A DNA stretch of 34,355 nt, taken from NCBI GenBank assembly GCA_035559535.1, contig DATMBG010000046.1, positions 1 to 34,355 on the forward strand. Reading direction: 5' to 3'. Both the position numbers and the translations under genes were made by a program. The notes beneath the pieces were generated by a model that ran no database searches, was not told the DNA's origin, and saw only the letters and a program-made list of their open reading frames with translations. The DNA is from Candidatus Limnocylindrales bacterium (lineage in GTDB: Bacteria > Moduliflexota > Moduliflexia > Moduliflexales > JAUQPW01). Shown here one piece after another: positions 18,297 through 27,224 of the stretch (its first letter is position 1; each line of letters opens with the position of its first letter).

Positions 18297-18341
18297 AAGA
18301 GTTCATCCTACAGGTATAAAGAACACGAAATAAAGAGATAG

Positions 18342-18413
18342 GGAAGTAGGGGAGTATGGAGGTAGGGGAGAAATTACAGGCATACTCCCCTACCTCCATA
18401 CTCCCCTACTTCC
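18342..18413. repeat. 29-bp perfect inverted repeat between ntrB and ntrC
   Basis: Arms at 18342-18370 and 18385-18413 are perfectly complementary and flank a 14-base loop. Each arm contains the 9-mer GTAGGGGAG (or its complement) twice around GGAGTATGG. It begins at the base after the ntrB stop codon and ends about 45 bases before the ntrC start. No U-run follows, so it is a strong intercistronic RNA stem or a REP-like element, not a standard terminator. Confidence 0.85.
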
Positions 18414-19490
18414 TCAAGAAAGGGGCAGATATACTTTAAATATACTCCCTTTTCCGATTTTACTTTCTACTTTAATAAAGCCTTCGTGTTCTTCGATAAT
18501 TTTATGAGAAATTGCAAGTCCCAATCCAACTCCTTTAGGTTTTGTAGTATAAAAAGGTGTAAAAAGCTTTTCTATGGCATCTTCCGGAATCCCTTCCCCT
18601 TGATCATGGATTTCCACGACGATCATAGGACGAGATCGTTTTTCTGGACCTGTTCTAGAAATATAACAATCGGTAGATACCCTGGTAACAAGTTTAATGA
18701 TTCCTTGTCCAGACATGGCCTCTATGCCGTTATGGATGAGGTTTAAAAAAACCTGGGTGAGCTTTTCTCTATCTGCCAGGATTTCCGGTAAGCTTGGATC
18801 GTACTCTTCCTGAAAAATAATTTTTGTGGAGGAAGCACTTTCTAGAAGTAGAATGTTTTTAAGTATTTCATGGATATTGACCTTCTTGAAGTTCAACCGG
18901 GTTGGTTTGGTCAGGCTCAGTAAATCTTCGATGAGGCGATTTACACGTTCTGCTTCTTTAATAACAACTTTAAGATATTCGGCCAGTTCCGGGTTATTTT
19001 TAACTTCTTCATATAAGAGTTGGGAGGCTCCGATAATACTTCCCAGGGGATTCTTTATCTCATGGGCGATTCCTGCTGCAACACTTCCCATGGAAGCCAG
19101 GATATCTTTCCGTCGGATTTCTTCTTCCAAATCCTTTATCGCGGTAAGATCCCTAAGGACAATAACTACACCATAGATGTCCCCCTGTTGATTAAAAAGA
19201 GGAGAGGTAGCAATATCCAGGGAGAGAGTTTTTCCATTCTTTAGGAAGAGGCTCCGTTTGTGACTGGAGAAAGTTTTACCCGTTAGAAGGGTATCTCGAA
19301 TAAGGAGCCGTATTTCAGAATCCATGGCCGGCAGATCATCAAAATTTTTTCCGCAGGCCTGGGAAGCAGGAAGATCTAATAAATGTTCGGCAGCTTGATT
19401 GAATAAGGTAATTTTTTTGTTAATGTCGATAACAATAATACCATCCCTTAAGCTCGAAAGGATATTTTCATAAAGGGTTTTGATATCCAT
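18414..19490 (-). CDS. ntrB: NtrB-type PAS sensor histidine kinase
   Basis: The protein has 358 residues with no membrane segments, so it is cytosolic. A PAS domain spans about 8-120 (GIIVIDINKKITLFNQAAEHLL, then VVIVLRDLTAIKDLEEE). The dimerisation/phosphoacceptor domain has H143 (GIAHEIKNPLG). The ATPase domain has N254 (LIHNGIEAM), D296 (HDQGEGIP) and GVGLGLAISHKI. Size and layout match GlnL/NtrB, which in known systems is switched between kinase and phosphatase by PII. The gene sits between glnA and ntrC, the classical order, and glnB is just upstream of glnA. No obvious ribosome site precedes the ATG, so translation may depend on coupling or on the hairpin upstream. Confidence 0.88.
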   Translation of the reverse strand: MDIKTLYENILSSLRDGIIVIDINKKITLFNQAAEHLLDLPASQACGKNFDDLPAMDSEIRLLIRDTLLTGKTFSSHKRSLFLKNGKTLSLDIATSPLFNQQGDIYGVVIVLRDLTAIKDLEEEIRRKDILASMGSVAAGIAHEIKNPLGSIIGASQLLYEEVKNNPELAEYLKVVIKEAERVNRLIEDLLSLTKPTRLNFKKVNIHEILKNILLLESASSTKIIFQEEYDPSLPEILADREKLTQVFLNLIHNGIEAMSGQGIIKLVTRVSTDCYISRTGPEKRSRPMIVVEIHDQGEGIPEDAIEKLFTPFYTTKPKGVGLGLAISHKIIEEHEGFIKVESKIGKGSIFKVYLPLS

Positions 19491-19607
19491 TGCATAGCTA
19501 AGTATTCTTTGTCCATTATTCGCTGGTCCGGTGGGCTTTATTCTCTGTTCATGGCCTATACCCTATTGTTTTTGTCCTCTGTTTTTGACCTGGTTCGTCG
19601 TCAACTC

Positions 19608-19656
19608 CCCGGCATCTGTTGTCGGTTAGATGGGATAACCGACAACAGATGCCGGG
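19608..19656. repeat. 21-bp perfect inverted repeat between glnA and ntrB
   Basis: Arms at 19608-19628 and 19636-19656 are perfect complements around a seven-base loop; the outer arm sequence is CCCGGCATCTGTTG. It lies 13 bases past the glnA stop codon. It lacks a U-run in the direction of transcription, so it may stabilise the glnA message 3' end or lower read-through into ntrBC rather than end transcription. Confidence 0.8.
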
Positions 19657-19669
19657 CCATCCATGATTT

Positions 19670-21094
19670 TTATATATCAAAATACAGAGCGAATTCGTAA
19701 GGATGTGGACGAAGTCGAATGGCATCCACTTCATGTTGTCTTTTGTAACTTAACCAGGTCTCTAAGACATCCTCTGTAAATACCTCTCCTTTCATAAGGA
19801 AATCATGATCCTTTTCCAGGGCATCCAGTGCTTCTTCAAGGCTACCCGGAACGGTCTCCACCAGGGCTGCCTCCTCAGGTTCCAGGTCATAGATGTCTTT
19901 ATCCAGAGGATCCCCCGGATCGATTTTGTTCTGGATCCCATCTAGTCCGGCCATAAGCATTGCCGCGAAGGCCAGATAGGCATTACAAGAAGGATCCGGA
20001 CATCTAAACTCGATTCTCTTGGCCTTTTCACTTCTAGAGTACATGGGAATTCGCACACAAGCACTTCTATTTCTCTGGGAGTAAGCCAGATTAACAGGGG
20101 CTTCATAGCCTGGAACCAGTCTTCTATAAGAGTTGGTAGTCGGTGCAGCAAAAGCTAAAACAGCATGAGCATGCTTAAGCAGGCCTCCAATGTAGTATTT
20201 ACAGGTTTGACTGATATCCGCATATCCACCACTTTGATAGAACAGATTTTTCCCATCTTTCCAGAGACTTTGATGAACATGCATTCCAGATCCATTATCC
20301 ATGAAGATAGGTTTTGGCATGAAAGTAGCGGTCTTTCCATTCCTCCGGGCCACATTCTTCACGACATATTTGAACGTCATGAGCCGATCGGCCATATCGG
20401 TCAGAGAGGTAAATCTCATATCAATTTCACCTTGACCCGCTGTAGCTACTTCATGATGTTGGACTTCTACAGGAATTCCGATTTTTTCCAGAGTCTCTAC
20501 GATTTCAGAACGGATGTCCTGTAAACTGTCCATGGGAGGGACCGGGAAGTAACCTTCCTTGTACCGAGGTTTATATCCCAGGTTTGGATTCTCTTCTTTA
20601 CCGCTGTTCCAGAATCCTTCCTTGGAATCGATATAATAATACCCTTGATTGTAGGTCTGCCCGAATCGAATATCATCGAAAATGAAAAACTCAGCTTCGG
20701 GACCAAAGTAAGAGATATCTGCAATTCCTGTAGATTTCAAATAATTCTCAGCTTTTTGAGCTACATACCTGGGATCTCTGGTATAGCGTTCGCCGGTCAC
20801 AGGGTCTTTTACATTACAAATAAGACTTAGAGTAGGATGTTTCATGAAGGGATCGATCCAGGCCGTATTGGGATCCGGTACTAAAAGCATATCACTCTGG
20901 TCAATGGTCTGAAACCCACGAATACTGGACCCGTCAAACCCTATTCCTTCTTCAAAAAGAGCCTCGTTGAATTCATTCCAGGTTATTGTAAAATGTTGCC
21001 AAAGCCCTGGAAGATCTTCAAATTTGAGATCAATGAACTGTACTCCCTGTTTTTTGGCGTAATCGATCACTTCCTTCGGTGTTCTTGCTATCAT
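19670..21094 (-). CDS. glnA: Glutamine synthetase type I
   Basis: The protein has 474 residues and makes glutamine from glutamate, ammonia and ATP; it forms a dodecamer in the cytosol. Visible motifs are [12 protein letters not shown] near residue 50, the metal-binding GPEAEFFIF, the [10 protein letters not shown] loop, the NRSACVRIP segment and the R-rich RIEFRCPD. Y402 in [10 protein letters not shown] aligns with the adenylylated Tyr397 of the enteric enzyme, so this is the GSI-beta type controlled by covalent AMP addition. The start has AAAGGAG ten bases upstream. It lies 138 bp downstream of glnB and upstream of ntrB on the same strand, and nitrogen control through the sigma-54 promoter ahead of glnB is likely. 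Confidence 0.97.
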   Translation of the reverse strand: MIARTPKEVIDYAKKQGVQFIDLKFEDLPGLWQHFTITWNEFNEALFEEGIGFDGSSIRGFQTIDQSDMLLVPDPNTAWIDPFMKHPTLSLICNVKDPVTGERYTRDPRYVAQKAENYLKSTGIADISYFGPEAEFFIFDDIRFGQTYNQGYYYIDSKEGFWNSGKEENPNLGYKPRYKEGYFPVPPMDSLQDIRSEIVETLEKIGIPVEVQHHEVATAGQGEIDMRFTSLTDMADRLMTFKYVVKNVARRNGKTATFMPKPIFMDNGSGMHVHQSLWKDGKNLFYQSGGYADISQTCKYYIGGLLKHAHAVLAFAAPTTNSYRRLVPGYEAPVNLAYSQRNRSACVRIPMYSRSEKAKRIEFRCPDPSCNAYLAFAAMLMAGLDGIQNKIDPGDPLDKDIYDLEPEEAALVETVPGSLEEALDALEKDHDFLMKGEVFTEDVLETWLSYKRQHEVDAIRLRPHPYEFALYFDI

Positions 21095-21127
21095 GTAACG
21101 CTTTCTCCTTTTTCGTTAGAGGTCTCT

Positions 21128-21191
21128 GGTTACTGGAAAGTACCTGTAAATTCATCACATTCCTTTCATCGGTTACCAGTCACCAGTTACC
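21128..21191. repeat. GGTTACCAGT-type short repeats between glnB and glnA
   Basis: GGTTACTGG (21128-21136) and the run GGTTACCAGTCACCAGTTACC, which starts at 21171 and is built from two ACCAGT units, occupy the 138-bp glnB-glnA gap. They look like short low-complexity intergenic repeats of the kind that expand by slippage. No regulatory role is evident. Confidence 0.4.
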
Positions 21192-21232
21192 GTTGCTCCC
21201 ATAGAACATTATCCATGTTGGGGATTGCTGCC

Positions 21233-21589
<357 letters not shown>

Positions 21590-21600
21590 TTAGTTATAAC

Positions 21601-21625
21601 CCTGTAACTTTAAAAAAGCTACAGG
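21601..21625 (-). promoter_or_regulatory. Leader hairpin upstream of glnB
   Basis: CCTGTAACTTT and AAAGCTACAGG flank three bases. In the minus-strand RNA the single mismatch becomes a G-U pair, giving an 11-pair stem about 30 bases before the glnB start. It could affect translation of PII. Confidence 0.5.
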
Positions 21626-21734
21626 CATTACTACCCTTCTCGGTTCTATGTGACTCATATCCTGGGGATGTTACACCACCGAGAACCTTTCAGTAGAGGA
21701 AAGGCTAAACTTAACTTCTATTACCTTTAGCTGG

Positions 21735-21750
21735 AGCATATCCTATGCCA
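21735..21750 (-). promoter_or_regulatory. Sigma-54-type promoter for glnB
   Basis: Read on the minus strand the sequence is TGGCATAGGATATGCT. Against the consensus TGGCAYG-N4-TTGCW it keeps the GG and GC elements at the required ten-base separation and differs at two positions. It is about 165 bp upstream of the glnB start, as expected for an NtrC-controlled gene. I could not find a clear NtrC dyad upstream. Confidence 0.6.
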
Positions 21751-22501
21751 TTTCCTCTGTGCTTACAAAGATACTAGATATTTGGCGAATTTACAATGGA
21801 TGGATACGAAAAAAGCCTATTTATTTTGCAGAAATCTCTCTCCTGTTTGCCTATTATTTCGGCAGTCATTTTAAAAAATGCTTATTTTTTAGTCAATTAA
21901 AATTCATCTCAAACTTTTTATTCCCCCTTTTGGTAGGTTATCGGGTAATCTATCCTTAAAAAATCCGGTTCTTTTCTTAAAATGCCTAAATTTTAATCAA
22001 ACCCCCTTCTCCCTTCGGGCCTCCTCCTGGCGTAGCCCCTTTCCAGAGGGGAGTCAGGTCCAAAAAACCTACCCTTAAAAGTTGGGTAGCTCTAGAGGTA
22101 TTCCCATTTCTCATAACTTATGTCTATGATCCCCTGGGAGATTATCCTGCCAGGAAATGGTAACAGATCGATTTTGAACCTGACGGTGAAAAATAAAAAA
22201 ATGAAATTTTCTTAAAATCCATGCAATCTTTTATTCCTGCCCAGAGTATTTTATAAGTTAAGAGAAAAAACCTTACCCAAAAAAGGGATTATCTCGAATT
22301 TAACTCTCTTTTAATAGATTCCTGAGGCCTCCCATAATCGAAAAAACGGGACCCTGCACGTTATTTTCTAAACTTCTCTAAGGAGTCCCCTATACCGGTT
22401 CCATCAATTTGAAAAGGCCAGAGAGATCGTAGAGAGGTAGAAACTAAAGTCTTCAGGAATGGGATATAAAACCCTGCCTTCAGATTTAGAAAGGAGATCA
22501 T

Positions 22502-22792
22502 ATGAATCCTCAAGATTTGTTTTTAGGGCTCGTCCAAAATCGGCAGTTTCACCCTTTGGGATCGAAGTTTCCCCTGGGAAGTTCCGTAAGATTAACCCAG
22601 ATACAAATGCAGACTGCCATGTCTCCTGAGAGTGGAGAGCTTGATTTAACCCCATATGAGGGGAGTGCTATTATGGTTCAAGGGCACGGCGGAGGTGGAT
22701 GGATCTATGCTGCCCAGATAATCGACAAAGCGGGTCCGATTCTCACGGCGGTGGTTAAGCGGGTGTTTGGTCCGGATAGCCAGGTAAAATAA
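22502..22792 (+). CDS. Small conserved-looking hypothetical protein
   Basis: The protein has 96 residues, with a strong ribosome site (AAAGGAG) six bases before the ATG, which makes it a credible gene. It has no signal peptide, membrane segment or Cys. The second half, GELDLTPYEGSAIMVQGHGGGGWIY followed by AAQIIDKAGPILTAVVKRVFG, alternates hydrophobic and polar residues with a glycine-rich turn, suggesting a small beta-barrel or SH3/OB-like fold. I do not recognise a named family and give no function. It is convergent with the radical SAM gene at 22860-23873 (68 bp apart) and has 930 bp of non-coding DNA upstream, so it is its own transcription unit. Confidence 0.7.
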   Translation: MNPQDLFLGLVQNRQFHPLGSKFPLGSSVRLTQIQMQTAMSPESGELDLTPYEGSAIMVQGHGGGGWIYAAQIIDKAGPILTAVVKRVFGPDSQVK

Positions 22793-22859
22793 GCATATCC
22801 TGCTGGTATCCTACACTTCCGTGGAAGAACCAAAAGTGTGGTTTCGTTTCTTCCGGCTA

Positions 22860-23873
22860 TTATCCTCGGGTTGCCGAAGGATCTAAAGGGTTGGATTTTG
22901 ATTTTCCCGAGAATTTGAGGGTGGTTTTACCTATTCTATCGGAGATATTAAAAATAAATCTTAAAGGTAAAAAGCCCATCAGGCGATAATCCCCTACTCC
23001 CTTCAGGCCCGCCGAGGCTATGCAACCACACTGGGAACAATCCGGATTACCCCCAAATTGACAGGGGGTAATCCGGCTATGTAAATCCGCGGTGATACTC
23101 AAGGTAGTCCTGGCAAAAATGCATTTGGCGGGAGACGAAGGAGGATTACGAAGTCCTTCTAAGATTGCATCCCGTAAGTCTAACTTGGGAAACATCGGAC
23201 GCAACCGGGTAAGTTCTCTTAATACTTCCTCACGCTCATGGGGTGAAAGTATCTCCTCAGATCTTGCGCCTTTCTGGGGGGTGAACAGGCTGAACCAGAT
23301 CTTTTGGACTTCTGGCCTGCCGGACCAGAAGGACAGAAAAGCTTCAAAGTATCCGGCCCGGCCTGTCATCTGATGGGTTATGGTGCAATGTACCGTGATA
23401 GAATGCCCCTGGATGTTTTTTAAAATTTTCTCGTAAGTTGCAGGAGCTCGTCTGCGATCGTGATCGGGTTGTAAACCATCTATGGAAACCACCAGGTTCA
23501 GGTTCTTTATCTGGCTCCAGGATAGAGGAATTTCACGCACAGCACTGGTTACAAGCTGAACCACAAGACCCCTTTTGCTCAATTCCGGCAGTAGAGTGTT
23601 TAATTCCCGAAAACGTACCAGAGGTTCGCCTCCAATAATAGAGAGGTGAAGGGGACGATAGCGACTGACCAGATTTAACACGCCATCTATTAATTGCTGT
23701 CCCTTATAATCGGTCAGGGTCCGTAAGGGTCCAAGCTGCCCAAGATGTTGGGTTTCGTAAGCGTAACAACCCGGGCAACGAAGCGGGCACTCGCGGGTAA
23801 TCTCAATGGATAACGCTGGATAATACCCCCTTAAGATACGACCCCAGGCTGGGAGAATTTCCTTTACTTTCAT
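22860..23873 (-). CDS. Radical SAM protein
   Basis: The protein has 337 residues. The cluster motif is CPLRCPGC (C29, C33, C36), GGEP follows at 81-84 (SIIGGEPLVRF), and VVSIDGL marks a later core strand. The C-terminal part has a second Cys group (CIFARTT, then TPCQFGGNPDCSQCGC), which may hold an auxiliary cluster. It is the second gene of a probable two-gene unit with the radical SAM gene at 23972-25294, with about 100 bp between them that contain a tandem palindromic repeat. A clear ribosome site is missing before ATG 23873. The pair could act on one substrate in succession, and no candidate peptide substrate was seen in the immediate flanks. Confidence 0.85.
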   Translation of the reverse strand: MKVKEILPAWGRILRGYYPALSIEITRECPLRCPGCYAYETQHLGQLGPLRTLTDYKGQQLIDGVLNLVSRYRPLHLSIIGGEPLVRFRELNTLLPELSKRGLVVQLVTSAVREIPLSWSQIKNLNLVVSIDGLQPDHDRRRAPATYEKILKNIQGHSITVHCTITHQMTGRAGYFEAFLSFWSGRPEVQKIWFSLFTPQKGARSEEILSPHEREEVLRELTRLRPMFPKLDLRDAILEGLRNPPSSPAKCIFARTTLSITADLHSRITPCQFGGNPDCSQCGCIASAGLKGVGDYRLMGFLPLRFIFNISDRIGKTTLKFSGKSKSNPLDPSATRG

Positions 23874-23887
23874 AGGATTTTATTCCA

Positions 23888-23921
23888 TCAAACGGGGACG
23901 TTTGTCAAACGGGGACGTTTG
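23888..23921. repeat. Tandem 17-bp palindromic repeat
   Basis: TCAAACGGGGACGTTTG occurs twice with no gap (23888-23904 and 23905-23921). Each copy is an imperfect palindrome, CAAACG-GGGA-CGTTTG. It lies just upstream of the radical SAM gene start at 23873. The form is like REP-type elements mobilised by RAYT transposases; none is present here. Confidence 0.7.
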
Positions 23922-23971
23922 ACCTACCCTGTTGGGCTTGTTTTAGGCCCTATTCCTTCCAGTTCTTTGAA

Positions 23972-25294
23972 TCAGTCAAAGCTACCTGAAACTCCTTGAA
24001 ATCCACGCTTTGCTTGTTTCAACACCCATCGAATGACCCGTCCATCATCGTAGCAATATGCCAGGTTATGGTTCAGGGTCGAGAAACAATGGGTTTGGCA
24101 GCTTGTCTTCATGGTATTAAGCTGTTGGGTCTCAAACCTGTGACGACCCACAACTCCCCAATCATAGGTTGCTGAATACATGGGGAAACAGGGGGCTAAG
24201 GTTCCATCGACCCGGATGATAAGAGAATTATGGCCGGCCCGGCAGTTCCAGGGTTTTACCTTGCCACACATGAAATCCTTCATGTCCTTAAGACGCTGGA
24301 TAGAATTGACCATCTTGTAACCTGCACGATTCTTCTCAATCAACCAGTCTATCAATTCATCCACTTTGGGGTAATCTTCAGGCCGAAGAAAGGTCTCATT
24401 ATTCTCTAGATGTTTAAAGTGATGTTGTTCCAGCATGGGGGATTCATTGATATGATAATCGGTTGCAATCCCGTAATCATGGGCAATCTCGGTCAATTGT
24501 CTGATATCCTCCAGGTTGATTCGGGTAATGTTCATATTAAAGAATACACAATACCCGTAGACATACTGTTTTTTAATCAGATACTCAAAGTACGATCGAA
24601 TCGGATTTAATGCTTTGGGGAGCCCGGGTTTCTCATCCACGCAATCCACTGCAAAATTAACCGTAGCGACCCCTGCATCCCCGAGACGGTCAATCACTTC
24701 TGGCTTCAACAACCGCCCATTGGTAGGAAGATAAACCCAAAATCCTTTCTTTGCGGCATAATAGACCACCTTGTGGACAAACTTCGGCCTAAGAAGAACT
24801 TCACCCCCCATCAGAGCCAGTACCCGACAACCTGCTTCGTACAACCAATCTATCGACCGTTTGGCAGTATCCTCTGTCATGCCCTTGACGCGATTGTCGA
24901 AGGCCCAACAGTAGTGACAATCCAGGTTGCATTTCCATTCGGTAAACAGATAAGCAATGATGGGGTGAAAATCCCCAGGAAGTATGCGAGATCGAATGTA
25001 AGGAAACAGCCAGCCCCGCATGGCACGATAAATAAGAGGTGCTGTCCATCGTCGTCGATAAGGGTTATCAGAACTCCGAAGAGTAACCAGATCAGGTCCC
25101 ATATCTCCCAGAGCCTCTGGTTTTTGTGGAAAAACCGGCTCAGGGAGTGTTTGAAATTCGTCGATCTGAAGTAGATTGGGTTTCCTGGTTCCTTTCATTA
25201 ATAAATCGTGTAGTTGACTATCAAGTCGGAAGTCAGGGGCGCGTGTAGAGCCGTCCGAGTCTTTATGATGTTGGATCATCAAGTCTCTGCCCAT
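23972..25294 (-). CDS. Radical SAM protein with extended N-terminus and C-terminal Cys cluster
   Basis: The protein has 440 residues, with an excellent ribosome site (AAAGGAGG) six bases before ATG 25294. About 110 residues with no known motif precede the core. The cluster motif is CNLDCHYC (C122, C126, C129) and GGE lies at 163-165 (LMGGEVLLRP). The core continues with VYLPTNGRLL and VNFAVDCVDEKPG. The C-terminal region is SPASM-like, with CGKVKPWNC, APCFPMYSATYDWGVVG, and TSCQTHCFSTLNHNLAYC, which are enough cysteines for an auxiliary iron-sulfur cluster. It is the first gene of a unit with the 22860-23873 enzyme. The reaction is unknown. Confidence 0.88.
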   Translation of the reverse strand: MGRDLMIQHHKDSDGSTRAPDFRLDSQLHDLLMKGTRKPNLLQIDEFQTLPEPVFPQKPEALGDMGPDLVTLRSSDNPYRRRWTAPLIYRAMRGWLFPYIRSRILPGDFHPIIAYLFTEWKCNLDCHYCWAFDNRVKGMTEDTAKRSIDWLYEAGCRVLALMGGEVLLRPKFVHKVVYYAAKKGFWVYLPTNGRLLKPEVIDRLGDAGVATVNFAVDCVDEKPGLPKALNPIRSYFEYLIKKQYVYGYCVFFNMNITRINLEDIRQLTEIAHDYGIATDYHINESPMLEQHHFKHLENNETFLRPEDYPKVDELIDWLIEKNRAGYKMVNSIQRLKDMKDFMCGKVKPWNCRAGHNSLIIRVDGTLAPCFPMYSATYDWGVVGRHRFETQQLNTMKTSCQTHCFSTLNHNLAYCYDDGRVIRWVLKQAKRGFQGVSGSFD

Positions 25295-25886
25295 AACAAC
25301 CTCCTTTTGAGAAGGGTAATTACCTGGAATTATAGTCCAGCAAGTATCCTCTCTTGGGGGATTTTAAAGATAAAAAGGGTAGTAGCTTTAAAATCTCTTT
25401 AATATTTAAAAGGATTGCTTTAAGGAAAACATACTACTGAGGAGGAACTCCGAGGAAATTTGTATGGATCCTTCTCTTTTTATCCTTCTCTCCTGAGATG
25501 ACTGACGTATTGCCTAAGCGGCTTATTCTTAAAAGGATCTATTTTAAGTCACTAGTTTACTTTTTCATTCTTCTACTCAATTGTCAATAAAAAATTAATA
25601 AAGATACAAAAAGTGCTGTAAATATCTGAAAGCTTTACACATAGAACCTCCCTTGCCTGACCCCCTGTCGGGATTATACTTTAGATTTAGACCAGAGTCC
25701 CAATATGACAATTTTATCCAGGGGGAACTGGATAGATGAAAAAAGGTCCGACCGGGTTAACGGTACTGTATCTAAGTTAACGTAAAAAAATAGGGAGAAG
25801 GAGTCTGAAAAATGTGGAGCCAACGGATACTCCCTTACCAAACCAATACCCTTGTATAGGATGGAAGCTAATTGAGGGATAATCTT
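25295..25886. other. Divergent intergenic region
   Basis: This 592-bp AT-rich gap lies between divergent genes. It contains an inverted repeat GATTTTAAAG (25360-25369) and CTTTAAAATC (25386-25395), the near-palindrome AATTACCTGGAATT at 25318-25331 next to the radical SAM start, and a minus-strand TTGACA at 25582-25587 without a good -10. An ATCCAG/CTGGAT stem is near 25720. No small gene is supported. Confidence 0.45.
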
Positions 25887-27188
25887 ATGATAGATCACAC
25901 CCAAAAGGCTATTCACACCTGTAAGTATAGCTGGTTATTTCCGCTGGCCGGATTTGTGCTGACTTTCGTGGGTGGTCTCGGATTCAGTTTATCCAATCAG
26001 GATATACGGATCAATGTTCAAAGGATAGGATTGGTAGTTTTTGCCATTTTGACAGGGGTAGGTTTTTACTACACCCTTCAGGCTTTTCGTCACTTCAAGA
26101 TCTATAGGATAAAAGCTTGTTTTTATCATGTCGTGGGTGGGTTATTGGTTAACCTGTTTTTGGTTTTAATGACCGTTATTGGTGTCGGTGCCCTTTATAC
26201 CTTCAACCACCATTCAGATCCCCTAACTATCCATTCGGTAAAAGCGTTCAAGCCCTCGATATCTTACCCATCTAAACTACCTGTATGGATAGACACAGAT
26301 CCTGCTTGTGGAGAGGGAGAAACCGATGATGTGGACGATTGCTGGGCTTTGATAGCAGCTCTCCGCTCACCTGAGCTGGATATTCGAGGGATTAGTACCG
26401 TTTTTGGAAATACGAAGGGTGAGAAGGGTTTTCAAATTGCACGTCAGGCTATCACCCATTTTGGTGGCTCTTATCCCTCTCATCCACCCCCTCCCATTTT
26501 TGAAGGAAGCCTTTCCCCGGGAAATCCTGACTGGAAAAGTACTCAGGCCTCTGAAGCCCTGGCCTCGGCTTTAAGAAAAGAAAAACTGACCCTTATCGCC
26601 CAGGGACCTCTCACCAATGTTGCAACGGTTCTGATTAACCATCCCGATGTTGTGGGAAATATAGAAAGAATTGTCATGATCGGAGGGAAACACCCGGGGG
26701 ATTTGTTTCATCCCGGGGAACAATGGTGGTTCCATTTTCGTGACTTTAATGTTTGTAAAGATACCCCGGCTACTCAAATTGTTTTATATTCGGGAGTCCC
26801 TCTGATCTTGATTCCGTTTGAATTGGCAACTCACCTGGTAATTACACGGTCTGACTTGAAACGCCTGGAACTCGGCGATGAAGTTGCCAGATGGCTTTAT
26901 CGGGGGAGTGAGCCATGGTTATCCTTTTGGGAAAATAAACTCCATAAGGAAGGGTTCCATCCCTTTGATCTCCTGGCCATAGGCTATGTAACCCTGCCGG
27001 ATATGTTTACCTGTAAAGTTAGCCCGGCCCGGATCGGATTTAGTCTCTTTCTTGAACCCCTGGGTATGGGCCGTGACCTGGAAGTAGCACCCTATATTCG
27101 AGGTCCCAGGGTCTATTACTGTTTTGATCTAAACCCCCGGTTTAAGGAAGTCTTTATCCGCCGCTTATTGAATAATACCCCGGGATGA
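25887..27188 (+). CDS. Membrane-anchored nucleoside hydrolase (IUNH superfamily)
   Basis: The protein has 433 residues from ATG 25887, preceded by GAGGGAT; the frame extends five codons to a TTG. Three hydrophobic helices (about 16-36, 47-62 and 80-105) come first, then the hydrolase domain from about 130. The metal-binding N-terminus reads WIDTDPACGEGETDDVDDCWAL, so the DTDP and DD halves of the usual DxDxxxDD motif are split by about seven residues. Other family signs are QGPLTNVATVL, IVMIGG, FNVCKDTPATQIVLYSGVPLILIPFELA and a His before FDLLAIGY. Family members hydrolyse the N-glycosidic bond of nucleosides. With an odd helix count the catalytic part may face the periplasm. It is transcribed alone. 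Confidence 0.78.
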   Translation: MIDHTQKAIHTCKYSWLFPLAGFVLTFVGGLGFSLSNQDIRINVQRIGLVVFAILTGVGFYYTLQAFRHFKIYRIKACFYHVVGGLLVNLFLVLMTVIGVGALYTFNHHSDPLTIHSVKAFKPSISYPSKLPVWIDTDPACGEGETDDVDDCWALIAALRSPELDIRGISTVFGNTKGEKGFQIARQAITHFGGSYPSHPPPPIFEGSLSPGNPDWKSTQASEALASALRKEKLTLIAQGPLTNVATVLINHPDVVGNIERIVMIGGKHPGDLFHPGEQWWFHFRDFNVCKDTPATQIVLYSGVPLILIPFELATHLVITRSDLKRLELGDEVARWLYRGSEPWLSFWENKLHKEGFHPFDLLAIGYVTLPDMFTCKVSPARIGFSLFLEPLGMGRDLEVAPYIRGPRVYYCFDLNPRFKEVFIRRLLNNTPG

Positions 27189-27224
27189 CTCCTCCAGGGT
27201 TTCAGGGTATTTCTATAATTTCGT

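Noticed and set aside
21601-21720. Possible riboswitch in the glnB leader
   Set aside because: There is a hairpin and some further pairing (TTCTCGG/CCGAGAA), but I could not match the sequence to the glutamine-binding motifs or any other class I know.
21759-21959. 66-residue open frame upstream of glnB
   Set aside because: It has a GTG start without a ribosome site, an AT-rich low-complexity product, and overlaps the glnB upstream control region.
24773-25174. 133-residue open frame on the plus strand
   Set aside because: It is antisense to the radical SAM gene at 23972-25294, which has clear motifs and a strong ribosome site.
25464-25496. Ten-residue reading frame after GAGGAAA, possible leader peptide
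   Set aside because: It is far from the next gene on its strand (about 390 bp), has no terminator-antiterminator structure after it, and a frame this short is expected by chance.
25295-25886. Peptide precursor gene for the radical SAM operon
   Set aside because: I looked on both strands for a small Cys- or Gly-rich frame with a ribosome site near the operon and found none.
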